From positions 1 to 64,000 of the forward strand of contig CANMXP010000009.1 of NCBI GenBank assembly GCA_947501845.1: a stretch of 64,000 nucleotides of DNA, read 5' to 3'. Position 1 is the stretch's first letter. Every line of letters starts with the position of its first letter. The notes below the pieces were generated by a model. It saw nothing but the letters and a program-made list of their open reading frames with translations, searched no databases and had not been told where the DNA came from. Positions 19,297 to 28,415 of this stretch are shown here, in pieces. A program made the translations under genes and the position numbers. The DNA comes from an uncultured Flavobacteriaceae bacterium (lineage in GTDB: Bacteria; Bacteroidota; Bacteroidia; Flavobacteriales; Flavobacteriaceae).

Positions 19297-19304
19297 TACA
19301 TTTG
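19297..19304 (+). promoter_or_regulatory. Promoter -7 element of the metalloprotease gene
   Basis: TACATTTG matches TAnnTTTG exactly, 20 bases before the ATG. No clear TTTG was found at the right upstream distance, so only half the promoter is supported. Confidence 0.5.
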
Positions 19305-19324
19305 AAAAAAAATGTTTTGTCCCG

Positions 19325-21262
19325 ATGCATATTTTTAACAAAAAACCTAACGTCTTACTCCTTTCGATATTTTTATCGGCGTCATTTCTTATCTCTGGAC
19401 AGAACAAACTAGAATTTGATTGTGGTACTATAACAACTCCTGAATCTCTTGAGTATATCAATAGTATAAAACCACAAATTAGGAAACACGAACAAACCTT
19501 TGCCTTTAGCAAATCTGCAAAAAATAATACACTCAAACTCGTTAATTCCATTCCTATTAAAGCGCATATTATTAGAGCTTCAAATGGTACTGGAGGGCTC
19601 AGCGTTTTAGATCTCAACAATGCTATAAAAAATCTTAATGCTATTTATGCAGGCGCCTATATGGAGTTTTTCTTGTGCGATGGTATTAATTATATTGATG
19701 ATGATGCGCTTTGTCATTTTAATAAAGGATATGAAAGTAACTTAAAGGAATCGAATTATACTGCGGGATTAATAAATATTTATTTTACCGATTATTTAGA
19801 GAATACTTCTAAGGAAAGTATCTGTGGATATAGTAATAATGTTGGAAGACATAATGATATCGTCGTAATGAAAAACAGCTGTGCGACCAATAACTCTTCT
19901 TTAGCCCACGAATTGGGTCATTTTTTCTCTTTAGTACATACACACGGACCAGACAATAGCAAAATGACTACCGAATTAGTTGATGGTAGCAACTGTGACA
20001 CAGATGGTGATGGTATTTGCGATACCCCTGCCGACCCCATGCTCTCTAACAGCAACATTAATAATTTTTGTGAGTTTACGAGTATTGAAACAGATGCTAA
20101 CGGACAAACATTTTATCCAGATACGGGCAATATCATGTCTTATTCCAGAAAGTCGTGTAGAAATCATTTCACAGACCAGCAATTAGCTAGAATGTACGCT
20201 TTTTATCAAACGACTAAAAACTATTTAGCCTGCCCTACATTTAATGCTAATTTTTCTGCAGATACCAGCGTGACCTGTGAGGAAACCTTAACCGTGAATT
20301 TTAAAAACAATTGCTCAAATATCACAGAGTGGCAATGGGATATCGATTCTGATGGCATCGTTGATTATACCAACCAGAATCCTACGCATACCTACAGTAC
20401 AGGTATATATGATGTTACACTTACTGTTTCCAACAAATCTAAAACCATTAAGAAAACATTTTCGAAATTTATAAAAGTTGGGACAGAAATTGATCCTTTA
20501 CTAGAAAATTTTGAGGACTTTGAAATAGCTGGAGATCACGGATGGTCTACAATAGATGCTTCTAAAAATGGGTATAACTGGTATATCAATACAGGAAAAA
20601 CAACAACCGATGGTACTGGTCCTCTAAACGATGACACACCGAATGGCACTACTGGAACCTATATTTATGCTGAAGCATCGGGAGCTACATTAGGAGATGT
20701 TGCCGAATTTATTTCACCATGCATTAACTTAAAAACATCTAACACCAATTTGGAGTTTTCATACCATATGTTTGGTAAAAATATAGGAGCATTACATGTA
20801 GATATTAAAACAGAGAGCGGTTATATTAATGATATTATTCCTGCGCTTTATGGAAATCAGCAAGCCAATCAAAATGATGCCTTTTTAAAGAAAACCGTCG
20901 ATTTATCTCCTTATAAAAACCAAACCATAAAAGTTAGGTTTAGAGCTGTAAGAGGTGCTGGTTGGGATGGTGATATTGCTATAGACAACATTCTAATTAA
21001 AAATACAGAAGAAACACAAAATATTTCCAATACATTGGGTATAAAAGTGTATCCAAATCCAATTACAGATGCAACACTTTATATAAAATCTATAAATACC
21101 GAAACCATTCTAAATTATCAAATTTCTAATTTAGTTGGACAGGTCTTCTTATCGGGAACCTTATCAGATCATCCTATTAATGTGAGTAGTTTATCTTCAG
21201 GAACTTATTTCTTAACCATTTACAACAAGCATTCTAAGATTGTTAAAAAGATTCTTAAATAA
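19325..21262 (+). CDS. Secreted M43-type (pappalysin-like) metalloprotease with PKD and T9SS domains
   Basis: 645 residues with a signal peptide (LLLSIFLSASFLISGQ). The zinc site is HELGHFFSLVHTH near residue 195 (HExxHxxGxxH-like, with Ser-Leu in place of the usual spacing residue), and a Met-turn follows in GNIMSYSRKSC. A PKD domain covers roughly 312-385 (WQWDIDSDGIVDY, PTHTYSTGIYDVTLTVSN). A MAM-like or cleaved-adhesin beta-sandwich covers about 395-560. The sorting tail begins KVYPNPITDATLYI. Surface or secreted protease that probably digests proteins for nutrition. Confidence 0.9.
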   Translation: MHIFNKKPNVLLLSIFLSASFLISGQNKLEFDCGTITTPESLEYINSIKPQIRKHEQTFAFSKSAKNNTLKLVNSIPIKAHIIRASNGTGGLSVLDLNNAIKNLNAIYAGAYMEFFLCDGINYIDDDALCHFNKGYESNLKESNYTAGLINIYFTDYLENTSKESICGYSNNVGRHNDIVVMKNSCATNNSSLAHELGHFFSLVHTHGPDNSKMTTELVDGSNCDTDGDGICDTPADPMLSNSNINNFCEFTSIETDANGQTFYPDTGNIMSYSRKSCRNHFTDQQLARMYAFYQTTKNYLACPTFNANFSADTSVTCEETLTVNFKNNCSNITEWQWDIDSDGIVDYTNQNPTHTYSTGIYDVTLTVSNKSKTIKKTFSKFIKVGTEIDPLLENFEDFEIAGDHGWSTIDASKNGYNWYINTGKTTTDGTGPLNDDTPNGTTGTYIYAEASGATLGDVAEFISPCINLKTSNTNLEFSYHMFGKNIGALHVDIKTESGYINDIIPALYGNQQANQNDAFLKKTVDLSPYKNQTIKVRFRAVRGAGWDGDIAIDNILIKNTEETQNISNTLGIKVYPNPITDATLYIKSINTETILNYQISNLVGQVFLSGTLSDHPINVSSLSSGTYFLTIYNKHSKIVKKILK

Positions 21263-21365
21263 CGAACTCTTAATATCGAATAAAAAAGATTGAAGACCGC
21301 TTCGCTTTTAGAATTTAGTCTTGATCGTGACTAATTGACAAACAAAATCGTGTTAAATAACTTTC

Positions 21366-22427
21366 TTATAGCTCCCTTTTTAATAAAGCCTTATTAATTT
21401 GCTTTATAAGACTAGGGCCTTCATAAATAAACCCTGTGTAAATTTGTACTAAATCTGCTCCAGCATCAATTTTTTCAAGAGCATCTTTTGCAGAATGTAT
21501 TCCTCCTACTCCTATTATTGGAAAGGATTTTTTGCTTTTATCCGATAAGTACTTTATAACCCTTGTACTTTTATCTTTTATAGGCTGTCCACTTAAACCA
21601 CCATTGCCTATGCTTTCAAGTACATCTTTTGAAGCCTTTAAATGGCTTCTATCCATAGATGTGTTACTAGCAATAACACCATCTAGTTTTGTTGTGGCTA
21701 CAAGTTCTACAATTTCATCTAATTGCCCATCATTTAAATCGGGAGCAATTTTAAGAAGAATTGGTTTTGCAATTCGACTGCGCTCTGTATGACCGCTTTC
21801 AAATGTTGTATTTGCTTTTTGCACAGCTCCAATAAGTTCCTCTAAATAATCCTTATCATTTAATTTGGCATGACTCCCAACATTAGGACAACTAACATTA
21901 AGTACAAAATAGTCAACATAGGGATGTAAAGCGTTGAAACATTCTAAGTAATCCTTGGTATAATCTTCGGGTTTTGTACTGGTGTTTTTCCCAATATTCC
22001 CACCAATAATCAATCTGCCTTTATTTTTTTTCAACTGAGAAATAGCACCTTCCAAACCTTCATTATTAAAGCCCATTCGGTTGATTATACCCTGATCGTC
22101 TTTAAGCCTGAATAATCTTTTTTTAGGGTTGCCTTCCTGTCCTTTGGGTGTTACCGTACCAATTTCAATGAAGCCAAAACCAAAATTTGCCAGCTCGTTA
22201 TACAATACCGCATTTTTATCAAAACCTGCCGCTAAACCTACAGGATTTTTAAATGTTAATCCGAACAACTCCCGTTCTAATTTAGGATTCTTAACCATAT
22301 ACAAGCTTCTAAAGATCGCTGAGAAACCAAGGATTTTAGAGGTGAACTTTATTAACGAAAATGTAAAATGGTGAATCTTTTCAGGATCGAATAAAAAAAA
22401 TAGAGGGCGAAGTAGTAATTTGTACAT
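21366..22427 (-). CDS. pyrD: Dihydroorotate dehydrogenase (quinone), class 2
   Basis: Fourth step of pyrimidine synthesis: oxidises dihydroorotate to orotate and passes electrons to the membrane quinone pool via FMN. 353 residues. The class-2 active-site serine sits in [10 protein letters not shown], the N-terminal helical membrane-association segment is present ([20 protein letters not shown]), and FMN-binding blocks [10 protein letters not shown] and [12 protein letters not shown] are intact. Divergent from pepT with 135 bases between starts. Confidence 0.96.
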   Translation of the reverse strand: MYKLLLRPLFFLFDPEKIHHFTFSLIKFTSKILGFSAIFRSLYMVKNPKLERELFGLTFKNPVGLAAGFDKNAVLYNELANFGFGFIEIGTVTPKGQEGNPKKRLFRLKDDQGIINRMGFNNEGLEGAISQLKKNKGRLIIGGNIGKNTSTKPEDYTKDYLECFNALHPYVDYFVLNVSCPNVGSHAKLNDKDYLEELIGAVQKANTTFESGHTERSRIAKPILLKIAPDLNDGQLDEIVELVATTKLDGVIASNTSMDRSHLKASKDVLESIGNGGLSGQPIKDKSTRVIKYLSDKSKKSFPIIGVGGIHSAKDALEKIDAGADLVQIYTGFIYEGPSLIKQINKALLKREL

Positions 22428-22562
22428 TCAGTATTATTTATGCAAAAATACTTCTAAATAAAAAATTGAACAATTCAAAAGCAAAAAAAATTAATAATCG
22501 TATTTTTAAACCCAATAATAAGCATTAAGCTATGTTACTTAACCCTGCTAAATTCTATTAAA

Positions 22563-23801
22563 ATGATATCGAAAGAAAACATCATAAAACGATTTGTAAG
22601 TTACGTTACTATTGATACTGAATCCGATCCATCCTCAAATACAACACCTAGCACAAAAAAACAGTGGGATTTGGCAAATAAACTAGCTGAAGAACTTAAA
22701 AATATTGGCATGCAAAATGTTAGTATTGATGAGCATGCATACATTATGGCTACATTGCCCAGCAATATTGAACATGATGTACCAACCATTGGATTTATTT
22801 CTCATTTTGATACTTCTCCAGATTTTACGGGAGCACATGTAAAACCTCAAATTATTGAAAAATATGATGGGCGTGATATTATTTTAAATGCTTCTGAAGA
22901 TATTGTATTATCTCCAAACTATTTTGAAGATTTACTATTATATAAAGGCCAAACTTTAATAACTACAGATGGCACCACACTTTTAGGTGCCGACGACAAA
23001 GCTGGTATTTGTGAGATTGTTTCAGCCATGGAACATCTAATCAAACACCCAGAAATTAAGCATGGAAAAATAAGGGTTGGTTTTACGCCCGATGAAGAAA
23101 TTGGCAGAGGCGCACATAAATTTGATGTCGAAAAATTTGGTGCAGATTGGGCCTATACCATGGATGGAAGTCAAATAGGCGAGTTAGAATACGAAAACTT
23201 TAACGCAGCTGGTGCCGTAGTAAAAATTAAAGGCAAAATTGTACATCCAGGATATGCAAAAGGTAAAATGATAAATTCCATGTATATCGCACAAGAGTTT
23301 ATTAATTCTTTGCCAAGGTTGGAAACTCCAGAACATACTGAAGGTTATCAGGGTTTTTTCCATTTGCACAATATGAAAGGGGATGTAGAAGAAACTGTTT
23401 TAGAATATATTATCCGCGATCATGATAAAGGTCATTTTGAAGCGCGTAAAGACATGATGCAAAAGTTGACCAACGAACTAAATTCTCAATATGGTCGAGA
23501 GGTCATTACTACCGATATTAAAGACCAATATTACAACATGAAAGAGAAGGTAGAACCTGTAATGCATATTGTAGACATTGCCGAAAAAGCCATGAAACAA
23601 CTTGGCATTACGCCACTTATTAAAGCCATTCGTGGTGGTACAGATGGGTCGCAATTAAGTTATATGGGCTTACCCTGCCCGAATATATTTGCTGGAGGAC
23701 ATAATTTTCACGGGCGCTATGAATATGTCCCTGTAGAAAGCATGATTAAAGCCACAGAAGTGATTTGTAAGATTGCAGAATTAACAGCTTTAAAGAAGTA
23801 G
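22563..23801 (+). CDS. pepT: Peptidase T (tripeptide aminopeptidase)
   Basis: Zinc-dependent M20 exopeptidase that removes N-terminal residues from tripeptides in the cytoplasm. 412 residues. Metal ligands are visible in [10 protein letters not shown], the bridging Asp in LLGADDKAG, the general-base Glu in [12 protein letters not shown], then TMDGS and the C-terminal [13 protein letters not shown]. It spans the catalytic domain plus lid (dimerisation) domain and is the usual length for PepT. Confidence 0.95.
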   Translation: MISKENIIKRFVSYVTIDTESDPSSNTTPSTKKQWDLANKLAEELKNIGMQNVSIDEHAYIMATLPSNIEHDVPTIGFISHFDTSPDFTGAHVKPQIIEKYDGRDIILNASEDIVLSPNYFEDLLLYKGQTLITTDGTTLLGADDKAGICEIVSAMEHLIKHPEIKHGKIRVGFTPDEEIGRGAHKFDVEKFGADWAYTMDGSQIGELEYENFNAAGAVVKIKGKIVHPGYAKGKMINSMYIAQEFINSLPRLETPEHTEGYQGFFHLHNMKGDVEETVLEYIIRDHDKGHFEARKDMMQKLTNELNSQYGREVITTDIKDQYYNMKEKVEPVMHIVDIAEKAMKQLGITPLIKAIRGGTDGSQLSYMGLPCPNIFAGGHNFHGRYEYVPVESMIKATEVICKIAELTALKK

Positions 23802-24009
23802 AAAGTATTTTTACAATATATAAGTTTAAAAATAAATTTAAATTATTAATACTTTTAGACAACCTCTTTTAATTTTAAGATTATCCTTAAGGCACTAACA
23901 ATAAGAAGTGTGCATAACCTTTAAATTCTTTTTATCTTTAGAAGAATCTATATAATTTTTCCCTCTACTGTAATAAATTTAAATGCATTTTTTTAAATAA
24001 AATGCAATA

Positions 24010-24036
24010 GATTAAAAAAGTATCGTCTTTTTAATC
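24010..24036. repeat. Inverted repeat upstream of an ECF sigma gene
   Basis: GATTAAAAA (24010-24018) and TTTTTAATC (24028-24036) are perfect inverted copies with a 9-base loop, 26 bases before the sigma start. It could be an operator or a terminator of an upstream transcript; the sequence does not decide. Confidence 0.45.
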
Positions 24037-24061
24037 AAAGACCCTTTATAAATGGTTTTAA

Positions 24062-24601
24062 ATGAATTCGGAATCTGAAAACAGTAAAAAGCTTAATGAT
24101 TTTTTTGGTAGAGAATATCGGTCTCTGAAGATTTATGTGAATAATAGAATAAAGGATACTGCCAGCCGAAATGCTGAAGATATTATTCAAGATGTAGCTT
24201 TAAAATTATTTACAGGAGCAGATAGGTATGCTCCCATCAACAATGTTGCTGGTTTTGTATACAGATCAATTAAAAACAAAATAATTGATATTATGCGAAC
24301 AACCAAACAAACGGAACAAGTAGAAATTGATGGCGAGTTTTCGGATTTGGCAGAAATGTTACACCAATCGACAAACGACCATACTTCAGAAGACATGATT
24401 CCGCTTTTAAAAAAAAGCATAAAACAGCTTAAACCTGGGTATAGAGATATTATTATAGCAGTAGACTTTGATGGCTATACCTATAAAGAAATTTCTAGAG
24501 AAACAGGCATTCCAGAAGGAACATTAATGTCTAGAAGACATAGAGCCATTGGCATATTATATAAAAAATTAGAATCGGAAATTAACAAACAGAAAAATTG
24601 A
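24062..24601 (+). CDS. ECF RNA polymerase sigma-70 factor
   Basis: 179 residues with sigma region 2 (FFGREYRSLKIYVNNRI to FVYRSIKNKIIDIMR) and region 4 (LKPGYRDIIIAVDFDGYTYKEISRETGIPEGTLMSRRHRAI). It lacks regions 1 and 3, as ECF factors do. It is followed 6 bases later by a one- or two-helix membrane protein and then a small HMA-like protein; neither is a recognised anti-sigma factor. An inverted repeat precedes the start. Confidence 0.92.
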   Translation: MNSESENSKKLNDFFGREYRSLKIYVNNRIKDTASRNAEDIIQDVALKLFTGADRYAPINNVAGFVYRSIKNKIIDIMRTTKQTEQVEIDGEFSDLAEMLHQSTNDHTSEDMIPLLKKSIKQLKPGYRDIIIAVDFDGYTYKEISRETGIPEGTLMSRRHRAIGILYKKLESEINKQKN

Positions 24602-24607
24602 CATATT

Positions 24608-25012
24608 ATGAAAAATTATTTCACCCATAAATTCAGAGGAAAATCCCCAATAGAAATTGCGGTAATGATCATCTTTGGTGCTATAGCCATTACAGGGTTA
24701 GCCATTTTATTCGGCTTTGTTATTATGTGGTTATGGAATTGGCTTATGCCAGAAATTTTTGGACTAACTACACTTAGTTATTGGCAAGCTGTTGGGCTGT
24801 TCATATTCTTTAAATTATTACTTGGAGGTTGTGGTAGTGGTGGAAAATCATCGAAAAGTTCAGATCGAAAACATAGCAATCATTCAAAAAGTGATTTTTC
24901 AAAATGGAAACATTACGACGAGTTTTGGGAAGAACAAGGTGACGAACTTTATAAACAATACGTCGAACGAAAAACAAGTCCAAACTTACCAGATAATAAA
25001 GAATTGGAATAA
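24608..25012 (+). CDS. Membrane protein linked to the ECF sigma gene
   Basis: 134 residues. Two membrane helices (about 18-47 and 58-75, IAVMIIFGAIAITGLAIL and WQAVGLFIFFKLLLGG) are followed by a glycine/serine-rich linker and a charged, mostly hydrophilic tail with several Lys/His/Ser. Similar membrane proteins follow sigma genes in Bacteroidota. It could sense the envelope or restrain the sigma factor, but no anti-sigma motif is visible. Confidence 0.75.
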   Translation: MKNYFTHKFRGKSPIEIAVMIIFGAIAITGLAILFGFVIMWLWNWLMPEIFGLTTLSYWQAVGLFIFFKLLLGGCGSGGKSSKSSDRKHSNHSKSDFSKWKHYDEFWEEQGDELYKQYVERKTSPNLPDNKELE

Positions 25013-25046
25013 CATTAGATTTAATTATTTTTTTAAATATTCTATT

Positions 25047-25265
25047 ATGCACCTACTAATATTTGAAACAGATATCAAATCAGAGAAAAAAGTAAAGTCC
25101 TTAAAACCTACATTTAGTAAACATGATGATATTTTAAAATGGTCCATAGATTTGGAAGATGTAGACAATGTTCTCAGAATTGAAGCAACAAGTAACATAA
25201 CAGAAACCGATATTATTGATATGGTTAAAACACATGGTTTTTATATAGATGTCTTGGAAGATTAA
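25047..25265 (+). CDS. Small HMA-like fold protein without the metal-binding cysteines
   Basis: 72 residues starting MHLLIFETDIKSEKK. The strand-helix-strand-strand-helix-strand pattern (LLIFETDI, KSLKPTFSK, ILKWSIDLED, VLRIEA, ETDIIDMVKTHGF, IDVLED) fits the heavy-metal-associated fold, but the CxxC loop is missing and the protein has no cysteine at all. The start is 35 bases after the membrane protein's stop. A longer reading frame through this stretch overlaps the membrane gene in another frame and was rejected. Third member of the sigma operon. Confidence 0.65.
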   Translation: MHLLIFETDIKSEKKVKSLKPTFSKHDDILKWSIDLEDVDNVLRIEATSNITETDIIDMVKTHGFYIDVLED

Positions 25266-25482
25266 AAAGTATGTGTAAAAAGTGTTTTAAGCTGTACCTC
25301 CCAAACGTAGCCAAATTGTTCGTTCTATTCAATAAGGATACTTTATCTCCTATATATGCCCCATAAAGCTCATTTTACATAACCAAATTATCATCTTAAC
25401 AGCTTATTTAAAAGTGAATCGCCTTTAAATCCTGCTGAAAAGGAAATCGTTATTTTTTGTTAAAACTATGTTAAAATGAAAA

Positions 25483-25515
25483 TTTGTAAATTAAAAGCTT
25501 AAAGCATTACATTTA
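25483..25515 (+). promoter_or_regulatory. Promoter of the LETM1-like gene
   Basis: TTTG (25483-25486), then 21 bases, then TACATTTA (25508-25515), one mismatch from TAnnTTTG. The predicted start of transcription is near 25522, about 15 bases before the ATG. Confidence 0.6.
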
Positions 25516-25536
25516 CACCATATAAAAATTGACACT

Positions 25537-26709
25537 ATGAATCCGTCTGCACAAGGTTGGATAAAAAAGCTATTAAAGGAAATTGAAAAAAAGGATGCTT
25601 TCTTTAATTTTAATGAAGAAAGGTTTTACAACGCCTTAAGAGGATGTGGCTTTATATATGGAAGCAACTTAGATATTGTAGAAGGTATTATTGACAAAAA
25701 AGATCTTACTGAAGACGAGCTTTGCAAAACAAATTTATTTTTAGCCTTAATATATACTCACAATAAATCTAATTCCAACATACCATTTATTGACAGCGTT
25801 ATAAACTTTTACACAGACATAAACGAGCTTAAAGTATCTTTCTTTCAGGAATTACTAGGCGGTAAAAAATCTAGTGAACAACTTGAAAAAATAATTCACA
25901 AACGTGTACAAATAGATGCCAACGTACTTACTAAAAACTTCAATTATTTTATTATAAATGCGTTACTATTTATAGATGTTCTGGCTTATCAGGAATTTTT
26001 AAAAAGCAATACCATCTCAATCGATTATATAAAGAATCTTGAGGCTGCTATTGAGGCCATATCTTTAGATGTTTTAAACTCCAAAACCACAAAAAATCAA
26101 TATGATGAAAGTTTAATAAAACTCTTCGAATCTTCACTACGTTTTAAAGATAACATCCATATAAATTATAAAAAAGCTACTGAAATTATAAAAACAAAAC
26201 AAGAGAAATACTATGTTTTGGACCTAGCTTGTATGGCAACTTGGGGCGATAGAACCATAGATGATAATGAACAGATGTTTTTAATTCAGTTAGGCAGTGA
26301 CTTGAGTCTTGACACATCGCGTGTAAACCAATCTATCGATTCAGTAAATGATTTTTACAACACCAATAAAGACAACATAGCACTTTTAAGTTCTAAAAAT
26401 ATTGTGCAAAGCTTTTACGACAATTCCAGTAAAATGGTAAACAAGTTAATAACGAGAAATAGCAAGCGTTTGTACCAAGAACTTAAAGATAGTAAAGAGC
26501 TTATGGTCTTGTTAACACAATCTACAATTCGAGATTTAAATAGTGAAGAACAAAAAAAAGTGCAGGAACAGCTAATAGACATTTTTAAATCCATACCAAG
26601 TCTTGCTATTTTTATACTTCCTGGGGGTGCATTATTGCTACCACTAGTTATTAAATTTATTCCAAAATTATTGCCTTCTGCCTTTGATGACAATCGAATA
26701 GATGATTAA
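25537..26709 (+). CDS. LETM1-like C-terminal domain protein
   Basis: 390 residues, mostly helical and soluble. A TerB/tellurite-type stretch is possible in the middle (LACMATWGDRTIDDNEQMFL), and the C-terminal segment IPSLAIFILPGGALLLPLVIKFIPKLLPSAF matches the ribosome-binding/membrane motif of LETM1 proteins. I recall NCBI naming such flavobacterial proteins 'LETM1-related biofilm-associated protein'; the function is not established. The Crp/Fnr gene starts 2 bases later. Confidence 0.75.
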   Translation: MNPSAQGWIKKLLKEIEKKDAFFNFNEERFYNALRGCGFIYGSNLDIVEGIIDKKDLTEDELCKTNLFLALIYTHNKSNSNIPFIDSVINFYTDINELKVSFFQELLGGKKSSEQLEKIIHKRVQIDANVLTKNFNYFIINALLFIDVLAYQEFLKSNTISIDYIKNLEAAIEAISLDVLNSKTTKNQYDESLIKLFESSLRFKDNIHINYKKATEIIKTKQEKYYVLDLACMATWGDRTIDDNEQMFLIQLGSDLSLDTSRVNQSIDSVNDFYNTNKDNIALLSSKNIVQSFYDNSSKMVNKLITRNSKRLYQELKDSKELMVLLTQSTIRDLNSEEQKKVQEQLIDIFKSIPSLAIFILPGGALLLPLVIKFIPKLLPSAFDDNRIDD

Positions 26710-26711
26710 TT

Positions 26712-27281
26712 ATGAAAGAACAGCTTCATCTGTATTTAAATCGCTATGTTCCTTTTTCTGAAGAAGAAATAAATTCATTTTATAGTTATCTAACAATACA
26801 AACATTTCAAAAAAAAGAGTTTATTTTAAAAGAAGGAGAAGTTTGTAAAATCAAATTCTTCATCACAAAAGGACTTATACGTACTTTTAAGATTAACGAC
26901 AAAGGCAATGAAAATATCATCCACTTTGGTATAGAAAATTGGTGGATGACCAATATGGAAAGCTTTATCAACCAACAACCGTCACTTTTATATATACAAG
27001 CTCTTGAAGACACAACCATGCTTACCATTAGTAAAGCCAATTTAGAAAAAGCTTATACAGCCATACCAAAACTAGAACGAGTGTTTAGAATTATTACCGA
27101 AAAAATGTTTATTGCCATAGAACGTAAAAATGAACATTATGTTAAAATGAACAGTAAAGAACGGTATCACGTATTTATAAATGAACTTAAAGCATTTTCT
27201 CAAAGGGTGCCCCAATACATGATAGCTTCTTACCTTGATATTACTCCTGAATATTTGAGTGAGCTTAAAAAAAACAAATAA
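26712..27281 (+). CDS. Crp/Fnr-family transcriptional regulator
   Basis: 189 residues. An N-terminal cyclic-nucleotide-binding beta-roll (residues about 12-115, KKEFILKEGEVCKIKFFITKGLIRTF, then ENIIHFGIENWW) is followed by a C-terminal winged helix with the recognition helix in ASYLDITPEYLSELK. The cNMP pocket lacks the Arg-Ser signature for cAMP. It shares a transcript with the LETM1-like gene and precedes the AhpD-like/DoxX operon, which it may control. Confidence 0.9.
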   Translation: MKEQLHLYLNRYVPFSEEEINSFYSYLTIQTFQKKEFILKEGEVCKIKFFITKGLIRTFKINDKGNENIIHFGIENWWMTNMESFINQQPSLLYIQALEDTTMLTISKANLEKAYTAIPKLERVFRIITEKMFIAIERKNEHYVKMNSKERYHVFINELKAFSQRVPQYMIASYLDITPEYLSELKKNK

Positions 27282-27305
27282 CCTTTATTTCTTAAGACAT
27301 CTTAA

Positions 27306-27335
27306 TTTCTACTGATTTTCTCCACCCTAACTTTG
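27306..27335 (+). promoter_or_regulatory. Promoter of the AhpD-like/DoxX operon
   Basis: TAACTTTG (27328-27335) is an exact -7 match. A TTTC 18 bases before it stands in for TTTG. The start codon follows 28 bases later. Confidence 0.55.
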
Positions 27336-27363
27336 TTTCATAATAAAAAAACAATACTACATT

Positions 27364-27822
27364 ATGGAACGAATTTCTTATACCGATGTCCCAGAGGGCA
27401 TGTTTGAAAACTTGAGAGTTATAGAAGACTCATTAACCAATTCTCCACTGGACCATAAACTCTTAGAACTTATAAAACTTAGAGTTTCCCAAAAGAACGG
27501 ATGTGCTTATTGTGTAGATATGCATTATAAAGAATTAAAACATACAGGCGAAACAGAATTACGCTTATCGTCTTTATGTGTTTGGGAAGAGACCCCTTAT
27601 TTTTCAGATAAAGAAAGAATTGCTTTAAAATTTGCAGAAACCGTTACAAAAATAAGTAGTGCACCAATACCAGAATCAGATTACTTGCCTTTATTAGAAC
27701 ATTTTAATAAGGATGAAATATGTTACTTATCTCTGGCCATAACCCAAATAAACACATGGAACAGACTTATGAAAGTATTTCAATTTACCCCTGGAAACTA
27801 CAAAATAGAACATGAGTTATGA
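27364..27822 (+). CDS. Carboxymuconolactone decarboxylase / AhpD-like protein
   Basis: 152 residues of the CMD/AhpD fold, with the redox CxxC in NGCAYCVDMHYKEL and a following His. The family has alkylhydroperoxidase activity, reducing peroxides through the disulphide pair. It overlaps the DoxX gene by ATGA. Together with the membrane DoxX protein this looks like a small oxidative-stress operon, probably under the Crp/Fnr regulator encoded upstream. Confidence 0.9.
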   Translation: MERISYTDVPEGMFENLRVIEDSLTNSPLDHKLLELIKLRVSQKNGCAYCVDMHYKELKHTGETELRLSSLCVWEETPYFSDKERIALKFAETVTKISSAPIPESDYLPLLEHFNKDEICYLSLAITQINTWNRLMKVFQFTPGNYKIEHEL

Positions 27823-28244
27823 ATCAAAATATCATTAAATTATTTTTAAGACTATCCATTAGTATAGGCTTTATTTCAGCCGTAGCTGATAGATTAGGAT
27901 TCTGGCAACAAAATGTATCTGCTTGGGGTAACTGGCAATCTTTTTTAGATTACACACAGCTTATCAATCCTTTAGTACCAAAGTCTTTAATTCCTTTTTT
28001 GGGAATGACAGCCACAGTAGCAGAAATTGTTTTTGCTTTAGGCCTAATAATAGGTTATAAAACTGAATTATTTGCAAAACTAAGTGGCTATTTATTATTA
28101 ATTTTTGCTTTAGCAATGAGCTTTTCAACAGGAGTTAAAGGGGTTCTTGATTATTCTGTATTATCAGCTTCCACCGCAGCCTTTGCTTTAAGCCTCATGA
28201 AAGAAAAATATTTTGAAATAGATACTATTTTAAGCAAAAAATAG
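27819..28244 (+). CDS. DoxX-like membrane protein
   Basis: 141 residues with four hydrophobic helices in the DoxX/SURF4 pattern (LFLRLSISIGFISAVADRLGFW near the start, VAEIVFALGLIIGY in the middle). DoxX proteins are quinone-linked or of unknown redox role and are often found with AhpD-type proteins. The start overlaps the previous stop by 4 bases. A long hairpin terminator follows. Confidence 0.85.
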   Translation: MNQNIIKLFLRLSISIGFISAVADRLGFWQQNVSAWGNWQSFLDYTQLINPLVPKSLIPFLGMTATVAEIVFALGLIIGYKTELFAKLSGYLLLIFALAMSFSTGVKGVLDYSVLSASTAAFALSLMKEKYFEIDTILSKK

Positions 28245-28273
28245 TTACACGACAAGCATGCTATTATTAGCAC

Positions 28274-28319
28274 AATATCCAGCAAAAGGTAATACAAATA
28301 TTATCTTTTGCCGGATATT
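28274..28319 (+). terminator. Long-stem terminator after the DoxX-like gene
   Basis: A 21-base arm pairs with a 21-base arm over a 4-base loop (CAAA) with only two wobble or mismatched positions (AATATCC... against ...GGATATT), followed by TTCGTTTTT. Unusually long for a simple terminator, so it may also be a repeat relic. Confidence 0.7.
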
Positions 28320-28415
28320 TTCGTTTTTACAAGGATAAGATTTCAAAAAAGGGTGGATTCTATTTTATTTCCGTTAGATTTACGGGTAACTAACCTCTAA
28401 CCAAAAACACTAAAA

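Noticed and set aside
21293-21333. Hairpin between the metalloprotease and pyrD
   Set aside because: Only 5-bp arms (AAGAC/GTCTT; TAGTC/GACTA); too weak to call a terminator.
24792-25265. 157-codon frame including the small HMA-like protein
   Set aside because: Its first half overlaps the membrane protein in another frame; the ATG at 25047 gives a complete fold.
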